13,241 nt of DNA from Caryophanales bacterium UBA2450 (GTDB lineage Bacteria; Bacillota_I; Bacilli_A; RFN20; CAG-826). The DNA lies in contig DDQE01000057.1 of assembly GCA_002342545.1 (NCBI GenBank), forward strand, positions 1 to 13,241. The letters run 5' to 3'. The notes below the pieces were generated by a model. It searched no databases, had not been told where the DNA came from, and saw nothing but the letters and a program-made list of their open reading frames with translations. This document shows positions 7,333 through 13,157 of this stretch, one piece after another; position 1 is the stretch's first letter; each line of letters starts with the position of its first letter. The position numbers and the translations under genes were made by a program.

Positions 7333-7887
7333 TTAATTTTCTCCAACTAAAGTATATAAACGAATTTCACCATAATGATACTCTTTTATTTTTTTATTCC
7401 AAATAGGATTAATATCTAGTGAACGATTTATTTCCACCGCAACTAAGCCGTTTTTACTAATTAAATTATTTAAGAAAATATAAGATAAGACTTCTTCATA
7501 TTTTCCTTTTTCATAGGGTGGATCTAAGTAAATCACATCAAACTGCATACCTTTTTCTTTAAATGATTCTAAAGCAGATAAATCAGTTAAATTATATATT
7601 TCACATCTAGAATCTAACTTTAAACTAGAGATATTCTCTTTAACGTATTTTAAGGCTTCTTTAGAGATATCAACGAATATTGATTTGCTTGCTCCTCTAG
7701 AAAGAGCCTCAATCCCTATTGATCCACTTCCTGCGTATAAATCTAAAAATAATTTATTTTCAATATTACCGACGATAGAAAAGAAAGCTTCTCTAATTCT
7801 GTCTTTAGTGGGCCTAATATCTTTATTAGATTCTGGATAGACTAATTTACGATGACGTAATTCTCCGCCTATTACTCGCATTCCCAT
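7333..7887 (-). CDS. rsmD: 16S rRNA (guanine(966)-N2)-methyltransferase
   Basis: SAM-dependent methyltransferase that modifies G966 (E. coli numbering) of 16S rRNA during 30S assembly. The 184-residue length is typical. It begins with the family's RVIGGELRHRKL segment (4-15), then RPTKDRIREAFF (25-36), the SAM-binding loop LDLYAGSGSIGIEALSRGA (48-66), and the catalytic DPPY at 122-125. The ATG at 7887 overlaps the ylbF stop codon by one base (TAATG) and has AGGAG nine bases upstream (7897-7901). A second ATG at 7881 is possible but more distant from the Shine-Dalgarno. The gene is followed by coaD after one base, which argues for a single transcript and coupled translation. Confidence 0.96.
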   Translation of the reverse strand: MGMRVIGGELRHRKLVYPESNKDIRPTKDRIREAFFSIVGNIENKLFLDLYAGSGSIGIEALSRGASKSIFVDISKEALKYVKENISSLKLDSRCEIYNLTDLSALESFKEKGMQFDVIYLDPPYEKGKYEEVLSYIFLNNLISKNGLVAVEINRSLDINPIWNKKIKEYHYGEIRLYTLVGEN

Positions 7888-8237
7888 TAACAGCTTCTCC
7901 TTTTAAAAGAAGAAAATAAAATATCATCAACTTCCATATATAGATCTCTAACTTCATTATATATAGATAAATAGGATTTAACTAAAGGATGGTTTGATAA
8001 ATTTTCTTTAGCCTCTTTTAAACTTTTTAAAGCATTCACTACTTCTAAATGATTCTCGGGATAAATGTCCTTCATTTGAGTGTATAATTCTAAACATTCA
8101 TCTTTCTTTTGACTAAGTAAATATACTTCATAAGAATTATTTAATTCTTCTTCTAGTTTATTAAGCTCAATTACTTTAGGATTATCTAATAAGGATTTAT
8201 TTAATCGACTAGCAAGGTCAAATATTCTTTCATTCAT
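7887..8237 (-). CDS. ylbF: YlbF/YmcA family protein (RNase Y cofactor family)
   Basis: A small soluble helical protein of 116 residues. In Bacillus, YlbF works with YmcA and YaaT in the Y-complex that guides RNase Y in mRNA maturation and affects competence and sporulation. The segment NHPLVKSYLSIYNEVRDLYMEVDDILF (82-108) is the conserved family core, preceded by long charged helices (about 1-75). It is shorter than Bacillus YlbF (~150) and lacks its C-terminal extension, ending in FKRRSC. Position upstream of rsmD and coaD supports the call. The start has no Shine-Dalgarno; a TATAAT box ends nine bases before the ATG, so the mRNA is probably leaderless. I cannot tell from the sequence whether this organism also has RNase Y, YmcA or YaaT. 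Confidence 0.85.
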   Translation of the reverse strand: MNERIFDLASRLNKSLLDNPKVIELNKLEEELNNSYEVYLLSQKKDECLELYTQMKDIYPENHLEVVNALKSLKEAKENLSNHPLVKSYLSIYNEVRDLYMEVDDILFSSFKRRSC

Positions 8238-8246
8238 AGCAAATTC

Positions 8247-8252
8247 ATTATA
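8247..8252 (-). promoter_or_regulatory. -10 box (TATAAT) for ylbF-rsmD-coaD operon
   Basis: A consensus TATAAT on the minus strand, nine bases before the ylbF ATG. The -35 position 17 bp upstream reads TATCTT, a weak match. The box lies inside an inverted repeat GCAAAT (8239-8244)/ATTTGC (8256-8261). Confidence 0.6.
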
Positions 8253-8257
8253 CCTAT

Positions 8258-8286
8258 TTGCATAGCAAAAAGATATAAGATAAGAT
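8258..8286 (+). promoter_or_regulatory. promoter of def
   Basis: TTGCAT (8258-8263) and TAAGAT (8281-8286) with 17-bp spacing. The -10 ends nine bases before the def ATG, which predicts a leaderless or nearly leaderless mRNA. TATAAG at 8274-8279 is an alternative -10. Confidence 0.5.
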
Positions 8287-8295
8287 ATTTGAGAT

Positions 8296-8838
8296 ATGAA
8301 ATTAAAAATTGTTAAAGATTCTAATCCAATAATGAGAAAAAAATCTCTTCCTGTTGAACTTCCTTTATCTAAAGAAGATAAGGATACTTTAGATGCGATG
8401 CTAGATTATTTAAAGAAGTCTCAAAACGAAGAATACGCTAAAAAGCATAACTACCGTCCAGGAGTAGGAATGGCTGCTATCCAAATCGGTTTATTAAAAA
8501 GAATGTTTGTCATTTATTATGAAACTCAAAATGGACCAGTTGAGTATCAATTAGTAAATCCGGTGATGCTAGAAACATCTATTAAACAATGTGCGTTAGA
8601 ATCTGGAGAGGGCTGTTTAAGTGTTGATAAAGAACATTTAGGATTAGTCCACCGCTACTATAAAATTAAAATGAAAGCCTATGAAGCAATTAGAGGCGAA
8701 GACATAACGATAACTGCTTTTGGCTACGACGCGATTGTACTTCAGCATGAATATGACCACTTAAATGGAGTATTTTTCTACGATCACATCAATCCAAACG
8801 CTCCAGATAAGCAGCTTCCAGGTGAGCAATTAATCTAA
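8296..8838 (+). CDS. def: peptide deformylase
   Basis: Removes the formyl group from the N-terminal Met of nascent proteins; a cytoplasmic metalloenzyme, usually Fe2+ bound. All three motifs are present: GVGMAAIQ (56-63), EGCLS with metal ligand C107 (105-109), and HEYDH with H151, E152 and H155. The 180-residue length and an insert in the N-terminal half (about 40-53) fit the Gram-positive type 2 enzymes. The ATG at 8296 has no Shine-Dalgarno; the promoter lies immediately upstream. It is followed by a weak AT-only hairpin and a separate promoter for RNase J. In Bacillus a def gene also lies near rnjA, which supports an old neighbourhood. Confidence 0.97.
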   Translation: MKLKIVKDSNPIMRKKSLPVELPLSKEDKDTLDAMLDYLKKSQNEEYAKKHNYRPGVGMAAIQIGLLKRMFVIYYETQNGPVEYQLVNPVMLETSIKQCALESGEGCLSVDKEHLGLVHRYYKIKMKAYEAIRGEDITITAFGYDAIVLQHEYDHLNGVFFYDHINPNAPDKQLPGEQLI

Positions 8839-8842
8839 TAAA

Positions 8843-8862
8843 AAAATAAATTGATTTATTTT
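8843..8862 (+). terminator. weak AT-only hairpin after def
   Basis: AAAATAAA/TTTATTTT with a TTGA loop, five bases past the def stop and ending in TTTTCT. It has no G:C pair and overlaps the -35 of the RNase J promoter, so termination is likely incomplete. Confidence 0.3.
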
Positions 8863-8881
8863 CTAAATAGTGTGCTACAAT
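8851..8881 (+). promoter_or_regulatory. promoter of RNase J-maf operon
   Basis: An extended -10 (TG at 8873-8874, then TACAAT at 8876-8881) with TTGATT at 8851-8856 and 19-bp spacing. The leader to the ATG at 8924 is about 36 bases and contains GGAGG at 8914-8918. Confidence 0.6.
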
Positions 8882-8913
8882 AAAAGCACCTATTTTTACA
8901 TAAGCAATGTATT

Positions 8914-8918
8914 GGAGG
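8914..8918 (+). promoter_or_regulatory. ribosome binding site of RNase J gene
   Basis: GGAGG five bases before the ATG at 8924. It decides this start against an in-frame GTG at 8870 that would add 18 residues and lies at the -10 box. Confidence 0.85.
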
Positions 8919-8923
8919 CACTG

Positions 8924-10594
8924 ATGGATAAGAATATTTCTCTACCGGTTTCTATTTATGCTTTAGGTGGGCTTGGCGAAGTCGGTAAAAACATGTATTG
9001 CTTCGAAAACGAGGAGCAAATTGTCATTATTGACTGCGGGGTAAAATTCCCTGGAGTCGAATTCCCTGGAATTGATTATATCGTTCCTGATTTCACACAC
9101 CTAAAAAATAATAAAAACAAAATTAAAGCTTTAATTATTACTCACGGTCATGAAGACCATATTGGCGGTATTCCTTTTCTTATCCAAAACGTCAATATTC
9201 CAGTAATATACGCTCCTAGACTTGCTTGTGCCTTAATTAAAAATAGATTAGAAGAATATAAGATGGCGGATCGCGTCAAAATTTTAGAATATAATTCTGA
9301 CACCAAAGTGAAAATTGGCGACTTCGATATTTCCTTCTTTAGGGTGACTCACTCTATCCCTGACTCCTTTGGAGTCGTTATCGATACTAGAGAAGGAAGA
9401 ATCGTCTCTACTGGAGACTTTAAAGTCGACCTCACTCCAATTGGTCCAGATATCGAACTTCAACGAATTGCCGAATTAGGTAAAGAAGGAGTTGATTTAC
9501 TTTTAAGTGATTCCACTAACGCCGAACAAGAAGGCTATACTCCAAGTGAGAAAAATGTTAATGATTCCATTAATGAAATCTTTAATAACGCTATGGGCAG
9601 AATCATCATTTCAACCTTCTCCAGTAATATTTCTAGAATTCAACAAATCTGTGAATCCGCTGTTAAACATAAGCGTTACATCACTATTGTTGGTAAAAGT
9701 ATGGAAAAAGCTGTCGAAATTTCCCGTAGCTTTGGCTATATCCATATTCCAGATAATAGCATCATCCCAGCAAGTGATATTAAAAGATATAAGGCAGCAG
9801 AATTATTGATTCTTTGCACAGGTAGCCAAGGTGAACCTAACGCTGCTTTAAGTAGAATCGCTGGAGGAGACCATAAAGATATCCATATTATGCCAGGAGA
9901 TACAGTTGTTTTCTCTAGTAGCGCAATCCCAGGAAATGGTATCATGATTGCTCACATTGTTAACTTGTTAACAAGATGTGGGGCTGAATGCATCACAAAC
10001 TCCATCTTAGCGGATATTCACTCCTCAGGTCACCCATCAAAGCAAGAATTAAGATTAGTCTTAAAATTATTTAATCCTAAATACTTTATGCCAATGCACG
10101 GGGAATACCGTATGCTACGACTACACGCTGAACTTGCCACAACTTTAGGAATTCCTCAAGATCACTGCTTTGTTTTAGATAATGGAGATACTTTAGTGCT
10201 TGCTAAACATAAAGTTAAACTTGGTTATCAAGTAGAACATGGTGTCTCTTATATTGATGGTAAAGACATTAACGGACTCGCTGAATCTGTTATGGAAGAT
10301 AGAAGAATTCTTCATGAAGATGGAATGCTCATTATCGCTTTAGCGATAGATAGTAGAAATAATGCCTTATTAGATAACCCAATTATTTATAATAGAGGGG
10401 TTGTACAAAAACATAACGAAAAAGCTCTTTTAGAGTGTCAGGCTCTTATTACCAGTGCGGTTAAAGAAAAATTAGGAAGCAAAACCAATTTCTCTGAATT
10501 AAAAACGATTGTTAAGGATGTCGCTAGTAAATTTGTTTATACAAGAACTAAACGTTACCCAATGATTATCCCAATCATCATGTCTAAAAATTAA
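8924..10594 (+). CDS. rnj: ribonuclease J (metallo-beta-lactamase/beta-CASP)
   Basis: 5'-to-3' exonuclease and endonuclease for mRNA decay and rRNA maturation in Firmicutes. From the ATG at 8924 it has 556 residues, the normal length of RNase J1/J2. The N-terminal segment ALGGLGEVGKNM (13-24) is typical. The zinc-binding HGHEDH is at 74-79, followed by a second ligand region THSIPDS and GDFKVD, the beta-CASP domain with SSAIPGN, and the C-terminal SGHPSKQE...PMHGEYRM block. Both metal sites look complete, so the enzyme should be active. Whether it is the J1 or J2 paralogue cannot be settled from one copy. Its stop overlaps the maf start by one base (TAATG). Together with YlbF, an RNase Y cofactor, the window holds parts of two RNA decay routes. 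Confidence 0.97.
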   Translation: MDKNISLPVSIYALGGLGEVGKNMYCFENEEQIVIIDCGVKFPGVEFPGIDYIVPDFTHLKNNKNKIKALIITHGHEDHIGGIPFLIQNVNIPVIYAPRLACALIKNRLEEYKMADRVKILEYNSDTKVKIGDFDISFFRVTHSIPDSFGVVIDTREGRIVSTGDFKVDLTPIGPDIELQRIAELGKEGVDLLLSDSTNAEQEGYTPSEKNVNDSINEIFNNAMGRIIISTFSSNISRIQQICESAVKHKRYITIVGKSMEKAVEISRSFGYIHIPDNSIIPASDIKRYKAAELLILCTGSQGEPNAALSRIAGGDHKDIHIMPGDTVVFSSSAIPGNGIMIAHIVNLLTRCGAECITNSILADIHSSGHPSKQELRLVLKLFNPKYFMPMHGEYRMLRLHAELATTLGIPQDHCFVLDNGDTLVLAKHKVKLGYQVEHGVSYIDGKDINGLAESVMEDRRILHEDGMLIIALAIDSRNNALLDNPIIYNRGVVQKHNEKALLECQALITSAVKEKLGSKTNFSELKTIVKDVASKFVYTRTKRYPMIIPIIMSKN

Positions 10595-11154
10595 TGAAAT
10601 ACGTTTTAGCGTCTAAATCACCTAGAAGACAAGAATTGATGAAACTGATTTCATCAGATTTTGTTGTTGTTAGTGAAGATATTAACGAAGAATCTTCGTA
10701 TACTCTTTCTCCTATAAACGCTGTAGAAGATATTGCTAAAAGAAAAGGAGAAGCAGTTGAAAAACTATATCCAAATGATTTAATTATTTCCGCCGATACC
10801 ATTGTCGTATTAGATGACAAAATCATTGGCAAACCAGTTAATAAAGTTGATGCAAAAAGAATATTAAAAGAATTATCTGGTAAAACTCACTATGTCCATA
10901 CAGGATTTAGGATTAAATATTTATCTAAAGAAATACTTACTCACGTGACTAGTGAAGTTATATTTAATCAATTAAGCGACGAATTAATTGATAAATATGT
11001 TGCAAGTGGCTCTCCTTTAGATAAAGCTGGAGCGTATGGAGTTCAGGATAATGATAAGTATCCAATAATTAAAAAAGTTATCGGTAGTATCGATAACGTC
11101 ATCGGATTTCCAGTTAAAGAAATTAAAGAAGCAATTGAGCAAATAAAGAAGTAA
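10594..11154 (+). CDS. maf: Maf-family nucleoside triphosphate pyrophosphatase
   Basis: Hydrolyses non-canonical or modified NTPs (often dTTP/UTP type) to monophosphates and is linked to septum inhibition in Bacillus; cytoplasmic. A 186-residue protein with the N-terminal ASKSPRRQEL (6-15), catalytic SADTIV with D68, GKP (79-81), SGSPLDKAGAYGVQ (~138-151), and NVIGFPV near the C-terminus. The ATG shares its A with the RNase J stop and has no Shine-Dalgarno, so translation is probably coupled. The final codons and stop form one arm of the terminator hairpin shared with the convergent microprotein gene. Substrate preference is not decided here. Confidence 0.95.
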   Translation: MKYVLASKSPRRQELMKLISSDFVVVSEDINEESSYTLSPINAVEDIAKRKGEAVEKLYPNDLIISADTIVVLDDKIIGKPVNKVDAKRILKELSGKTHYVHTGFRIKYLSKEILTHVTSEVIFNQLSDELIDKYVASGSPLDKAGAYGVQDNDKYPIIKKVIGSIDNVIGFPVKEIKEAIEQIKK

Positions 11155-11167
11155 TAATTACTTCTTT
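11145..11167. terminator. bidirectional terminator made of the 3' ends of two convergent genes
   Basis: A perfect 10-bp stem AAAGAAGTAA/TTACTTCTTT with a 3-base loop. The plus strand continues into T through 11172. Each arm contains the stop codon and last Lys codons of one gene (maf at 11152-11154, the microprotein at 11158-11160). The minus-strand U-tract is weaker (TTTATTT). Confidence 0.82.
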
Positions 11168-11298
11168 TTTTTATGGTTTTTTATTAATAAAATCATAATT
11201 GTAATGACAATTAAAATCGCAATTGATAAAGCAATCCAGAATGCTCCAGATTTTAAAAAGGCATTAACATCATCTTTAAAGGTAGAAAGAATATACAT
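11158..11298 (-). CDS. 46-residue single-span membrane microprotein downstream of nadK
   Basis: A small ORF overlooked by length cutoffs. Its ATG (11296-11298) overlaps the nadK TAA by one base (TAATG), the same coupling seen at RNase J/maf and ylbF/rsmD. The product begins MYILSTFKDDVNAFLKSG, has a hydrophobic helix at about residues 19-39 (one Trp at 21), and ends NHKKKK. The lysine tail should stay in the cytoplasm, placing the short N-terminus outside. Codon use matches the AT-rich neighbours. The remaining 3' end is fully used, since the stop lies in the terminator arm. I do not recognise a family. Function is unknown, with possibilities including a membrane-protein partner or a regulator linked to the nadK mRNA. 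Confidence 0.68.
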   Translation of the reverse strand: MYILSTFKDDVNAFLKSGAFWIALSIAILIVITIMILLIKNHKKKK

Positions 11299-12074
11299 TA
11301 TTTATCACCCACAAATTTTGATTTTAATAATTTAGTGTATGAGTAGTCTTTATTTCTTAAAAGAACCACTACTTTATTTGATAATCTAAGCGAGATAGAA
11401 GAAGTAAGCTTCACATTTTTATTTAAATGATCATAGCCGAGTAAGATATTATCAGTTTTGGTTTTTAAAACAATTTCACTATCTTTATCAATAATTAAAG
11501 AAGAATGAAGTGAATGGTAGACTGTATTATTAATAGGAGCAATTTCAGATAGTTCCATCGATGAAATAGAAGGATAGATAACCGCTCCTCCAAGGGATTT
11601 ATTATACGCTGTACTTCCTAAGGAAGTAGAGACTACTAATCCGTTTCCTCTAAATGTTTCTAATAGTTCATCATTAATATAAACATCACTAATTAAAGTG
11701 TGGAACGGAGATTCAATTCTAATTTCATTAATTGCATAGATTACTTCATCTTCTACCTTCGCCATTAATAATTGATGGGATTCACTTTTAACTTCTCCAC
11801 TTTTTAAATCACTAAGAAGAGCGTCAATTTGATTTTCATCATATGAATAAAAGAATCCTAAATGTCCTTTACATAATCCGATAAATTTTACTTTATGTAG
11901 TTCGTTATAGTATTGATGGACTGCTCTTAAGAAAGTGCCATCTCCTCCAATAAATAAAACTACATCAGGATAAGAATCATTTAATTCAAATCCATATGAT
12001 AAAACTTTCTCTTTAATGTTAGAGATTAGCTCATCGTTTATTTTTTCAGTTTTATAACTTAAAGCAATTTTCAT
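11298..12074 (-). CDS. nadK: NAD kinase
   Basis: Phosphorylates NAD to NADP; cytoplasmic. Numbered from the ATG at 12074 (258 residues), the conserved GGDGTFL is at 43-49, NE at 116-117, and the substrate loop FRGNGLVVSTSLGSTAYNKSLGG at 141-163, all family signatures. Length is typical of the shorter Firmicutes enzyme. An upstream in-frame ATG at 12101 overlaps the extended -10 box (TACAAT at 12100-12105), so it cannot be read from that promoter. The ATG at 12074 begins MKIALSY, as the family usually does. No Shine-Dalgarno precedes it. It is divergent from the CYTH gene; a similar grouping (spx, yjbK, nadF) occurs in Bacillus. It overlaps a membrane microprotein gene by one base. Confidence 0.95.
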   Translation of the reverse strand: MKIALSYKTEKINDELISNIKEKVLSYGFELNDSYPDVVLFIGGDGTFLRAVHQYYNELHKVKFIGLCKGHLGFFYSYDENQIDALLSDLKSGEVKSESHQLLMAKVEDEVIYAINEIRIESPFHTLISDVYINDELLETFRGNGLVVSTSLGSTAYNKSLGGAVIYPSISSMELSEIAPINNTVYHSLHSSLIIDKDSEIVLKTKTDNILLGYDHLNKNVKLTSSISLRLSNKVVVLLRNKDYSYTKLLKSKFVGDK

Positions 12075-12083
12075 AATTTGATT

Positions 12084-12112
12084 TTTACTTGTGACACTCA
12101 TTGTAGCATAAT
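12084..12112 (+). promoter_or_regulatory. promoter of CYTH gene
   Basis: TTTACT (12084-12089) and CATAAT (12107-12112) with 17-bp spacing. The usual start site, about seven bases past the -10, falls on the A of the ATG at 12119, predicting a fully leaderless mRNA. Confidence 0.5.
12100..12108 (-). promoter_or_regulatory. extended -10 promoter of nadK
   Basis: TGC-TACAAT on the minus strand, with TTAACT 18 bp upstream of the hexamer as a possible -35. It overlaps the CYTH gene's promoter on the other strand, so the two genes may compete for polymerase. Confidence 0.5.
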
Positions 12113-12118
12113 TTAACT

Positions 12119-12712
12119 ATGGAAGTTAATGACAATATCAATATGGAATATGAAGCTCGTGTCATGATTAATGAAGAGCAATATTTAAATATTCGTAAGC
12201 ATTATCTAGATTCTCAATATCCAAAAGAAGAAATTGTTAACGAAAATTTTTACTTTGATACAGAAGACTTAAAATTAACGACTTCTCATAAAGTGTTAAG
12301 AATGCGGAAGATCAATAATTCTAAGTACGAATTAACGCTTAAAATTAAGGGCGAAAAAGGAGATATTGAAATCAATCATAAATTAACCGACAAAGAAAAA
12401 GATATTTTACTAGAAAATTCAATAATTTCTTATCCACCAATTTTAAATAAATTAGAAGAATCAGGTATTGATCCTAGCTCTATTAGATATATTACTAATT
12501 TAAAAACAGAACGCTTAGAAGTTAGACTCGAATCATGTCTATTAGTCATTGATAAAAACTATTATCGAAACAAAGTTGATTTTAATTTAGAAGTCGAATC
12601 TAGCGATAAATCGCTAGCAAAATCACAGTTAGAAGAAATAATTAAGCCGTTTGGTTTGAGCATAAAAAAAGATTATATAAACAAGGCTAAACGCGCGATA
12701 TATAATCTTTAA
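12119..12712 (+). CDS. CYTH domain protein (YjbK-like)
   Basis: A 197-residue protein of the CYTH triphosphate tunnel superfamily, which binds or hydrolyses triphosphates such as PPPi, ThTP or ATP with divalent metal. The N-terminal ExExK signature appears as E10-Y-E12-A-R14, with Arg replacing Lys. The tunnel strands continue with YFDTEDLKL (~45-53), LRMRK (~60-64), YELTLKIKGEKGDIE (~69-83), LKTERLEVRL, and LEVES near the C-terminus. No CHAD domain follows, as in YjbK. Its place between nadK and spx resembles the Bacillus yjb cluster. No Shine-Dalgarno is seen. An alternative ATG at 12143 would delete the first eight residues but keep the signature. The last 45 bases hold a 12-bp inverted repeat, and the stop overlaps that of spx by four bases. 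Confidence 0.88.
   Translation: MEVNDNINMEYEARVMINEEQYLNIRKHYLDSQYPKEEIVNENFYFDTEDLKLTTSHKVLRMRKINNSKYELTLKIKGEKGDIEINHKLTDKEKDILLENSIISYPPILNKLEESGIDPSSIRYITNLKTERLEVRLESCLLVIDKNYYRNKVDFNLEVESSDKSLAKSQLEEIIKPFGLSIKKDYINKAKRAIYNL
12600..12617. repeat. 8-bp inverted repeat inside CYTH gene
   Basis: CTAGCGAT/ATCGCTAG with a two-base loop within the coding sequence, about 50 bp upstream of the terminator-like repeat. Role unknown; possibly codon-driven chance. Confidence 0.4.
12668..12710 (-). terminator. spx terminator inside the 3' end of the CYTH gene
   Basis: A perfect 12-bp inverted repeat AAAGATTATATA (12668-12679)/TATATAATCTTT (12699-12710) with a 19-base loop. On the minus strand the second arm runs into seven U (12664-12670), as an intrinsic terminator should. 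On the plus strand it is followed by AAGCTC then five T, so it may also end CYTH transcription less well. Confidence 0.6.
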
Positions 12713-13134
12713 GCTCTTTTTGTTTCGCAGTTATTATAAGTAGGGCATTCGCTTTTCTTACAAGACCACTCCGCCACTCTTTTTTCGTGAGGAATGAAGA
12801 CTCTAATTTCTTCAGGATTATAACCTACTTGTATTTTTCTATCATCAACCATGATTGGTCTTTTTAATACCGATGGATTTTCTCTTATAAAAGCGATAAG
12901 TTCTTTGATTGTCATACTCTCGACATCAATATTTTTCTCTTTAATGATCTTGCTTCTAGTAGAAATAATATCCTCTGTCCCGTTTTCACTTTTAGTAAGC
13001 ATATCTTTTAATTCGTCATCGTTAAGAGTCGCAACAAAAATATTTTTTTCTTGATAAGGAATCTCTTCTTTTTTAAAGAAATCTTTAGCTTTACGGCATG
13101 AACTGCAACTTGGAGAGGTATAAATTTTAATCAT
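12709..13134 (-). CDS. spx: Spx-family transcriptional regulator with Cys-containing tail
   Basis: A thioredoxin-fold regulator that binds the RNA polymerase alpha C-terminal domain and controls thiol and oxidative stress genes. Of 141 residues, the redox switch is C10-S-S-C13 in YTSPSCSSCRKAK. Conserved features are G52, R60 in ISTRSK, and R92 in KRPIMVDDRK followed by VGYNPEEIR. The intact CxxC and R92 favour Spx over ArsC arsenate reductase and the single-Cys relatives. It is ~10 residues longer than Bacillus Spx (131), and the tail carries C125, C130 and C136 in place of the LAN end used for ClpXP turnover. No strong Shine-Dalgarno precedes the ATG (GGA about ten bases upstream). The stop overlaps the CYTH stop. 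Confidence 0.93.
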   Translation of the reverse strand: MIKIYTSPSCSSCRKAKDFFKKEEIPYQEKNIFVATLNDDELKDMLTKSENGTEDIISTRSKIIKEKNIDVESMTIKELIAFIRENPSVLKRPIMVDDRKIQVGYNPEEIRVFIPHEKRVAEWSCKKSECPTYNNCETKRA

Positions 13135-13151
13135 AAGTTTTTCCGAGATAT

Positions 13152-13157
13152 ATAATA
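13152..13157 (-). promoter_or_regulatory. possible -10 box of spx
   Basis: TATTAT on the minus strand, 17 bp before the ATG. The -35 at normal spacing (ATTAAA) is poor, so the assignment is tentative. The remaining bases to 13241 hold no gene that I can see. Confidence 0.35.

Noticed and set aside
9507..9945. Short ORFs on both strands within the RNase J gene
   Set aside because: They are shadows of a complete, highly conserved gene.
10584..10832. 82-residue minus-strand ORF opposite maf
   Set aside because: It is antisense to well-conserved maf codons with no start signal.
12851..13054. 67-residue hydrophobic plus-strand ORF opposite spx
   Set aside because: Hydrophobicity is the usual complement of a Lys/Glu-rich gene; no ribosome binding site and fully inside spx.
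47..13134. Mycoplasma genetic code (UGA = Trp)
   Set aside because: All genes are full length in the standard code, with TGG at Trp positions and no in-frame TGA.
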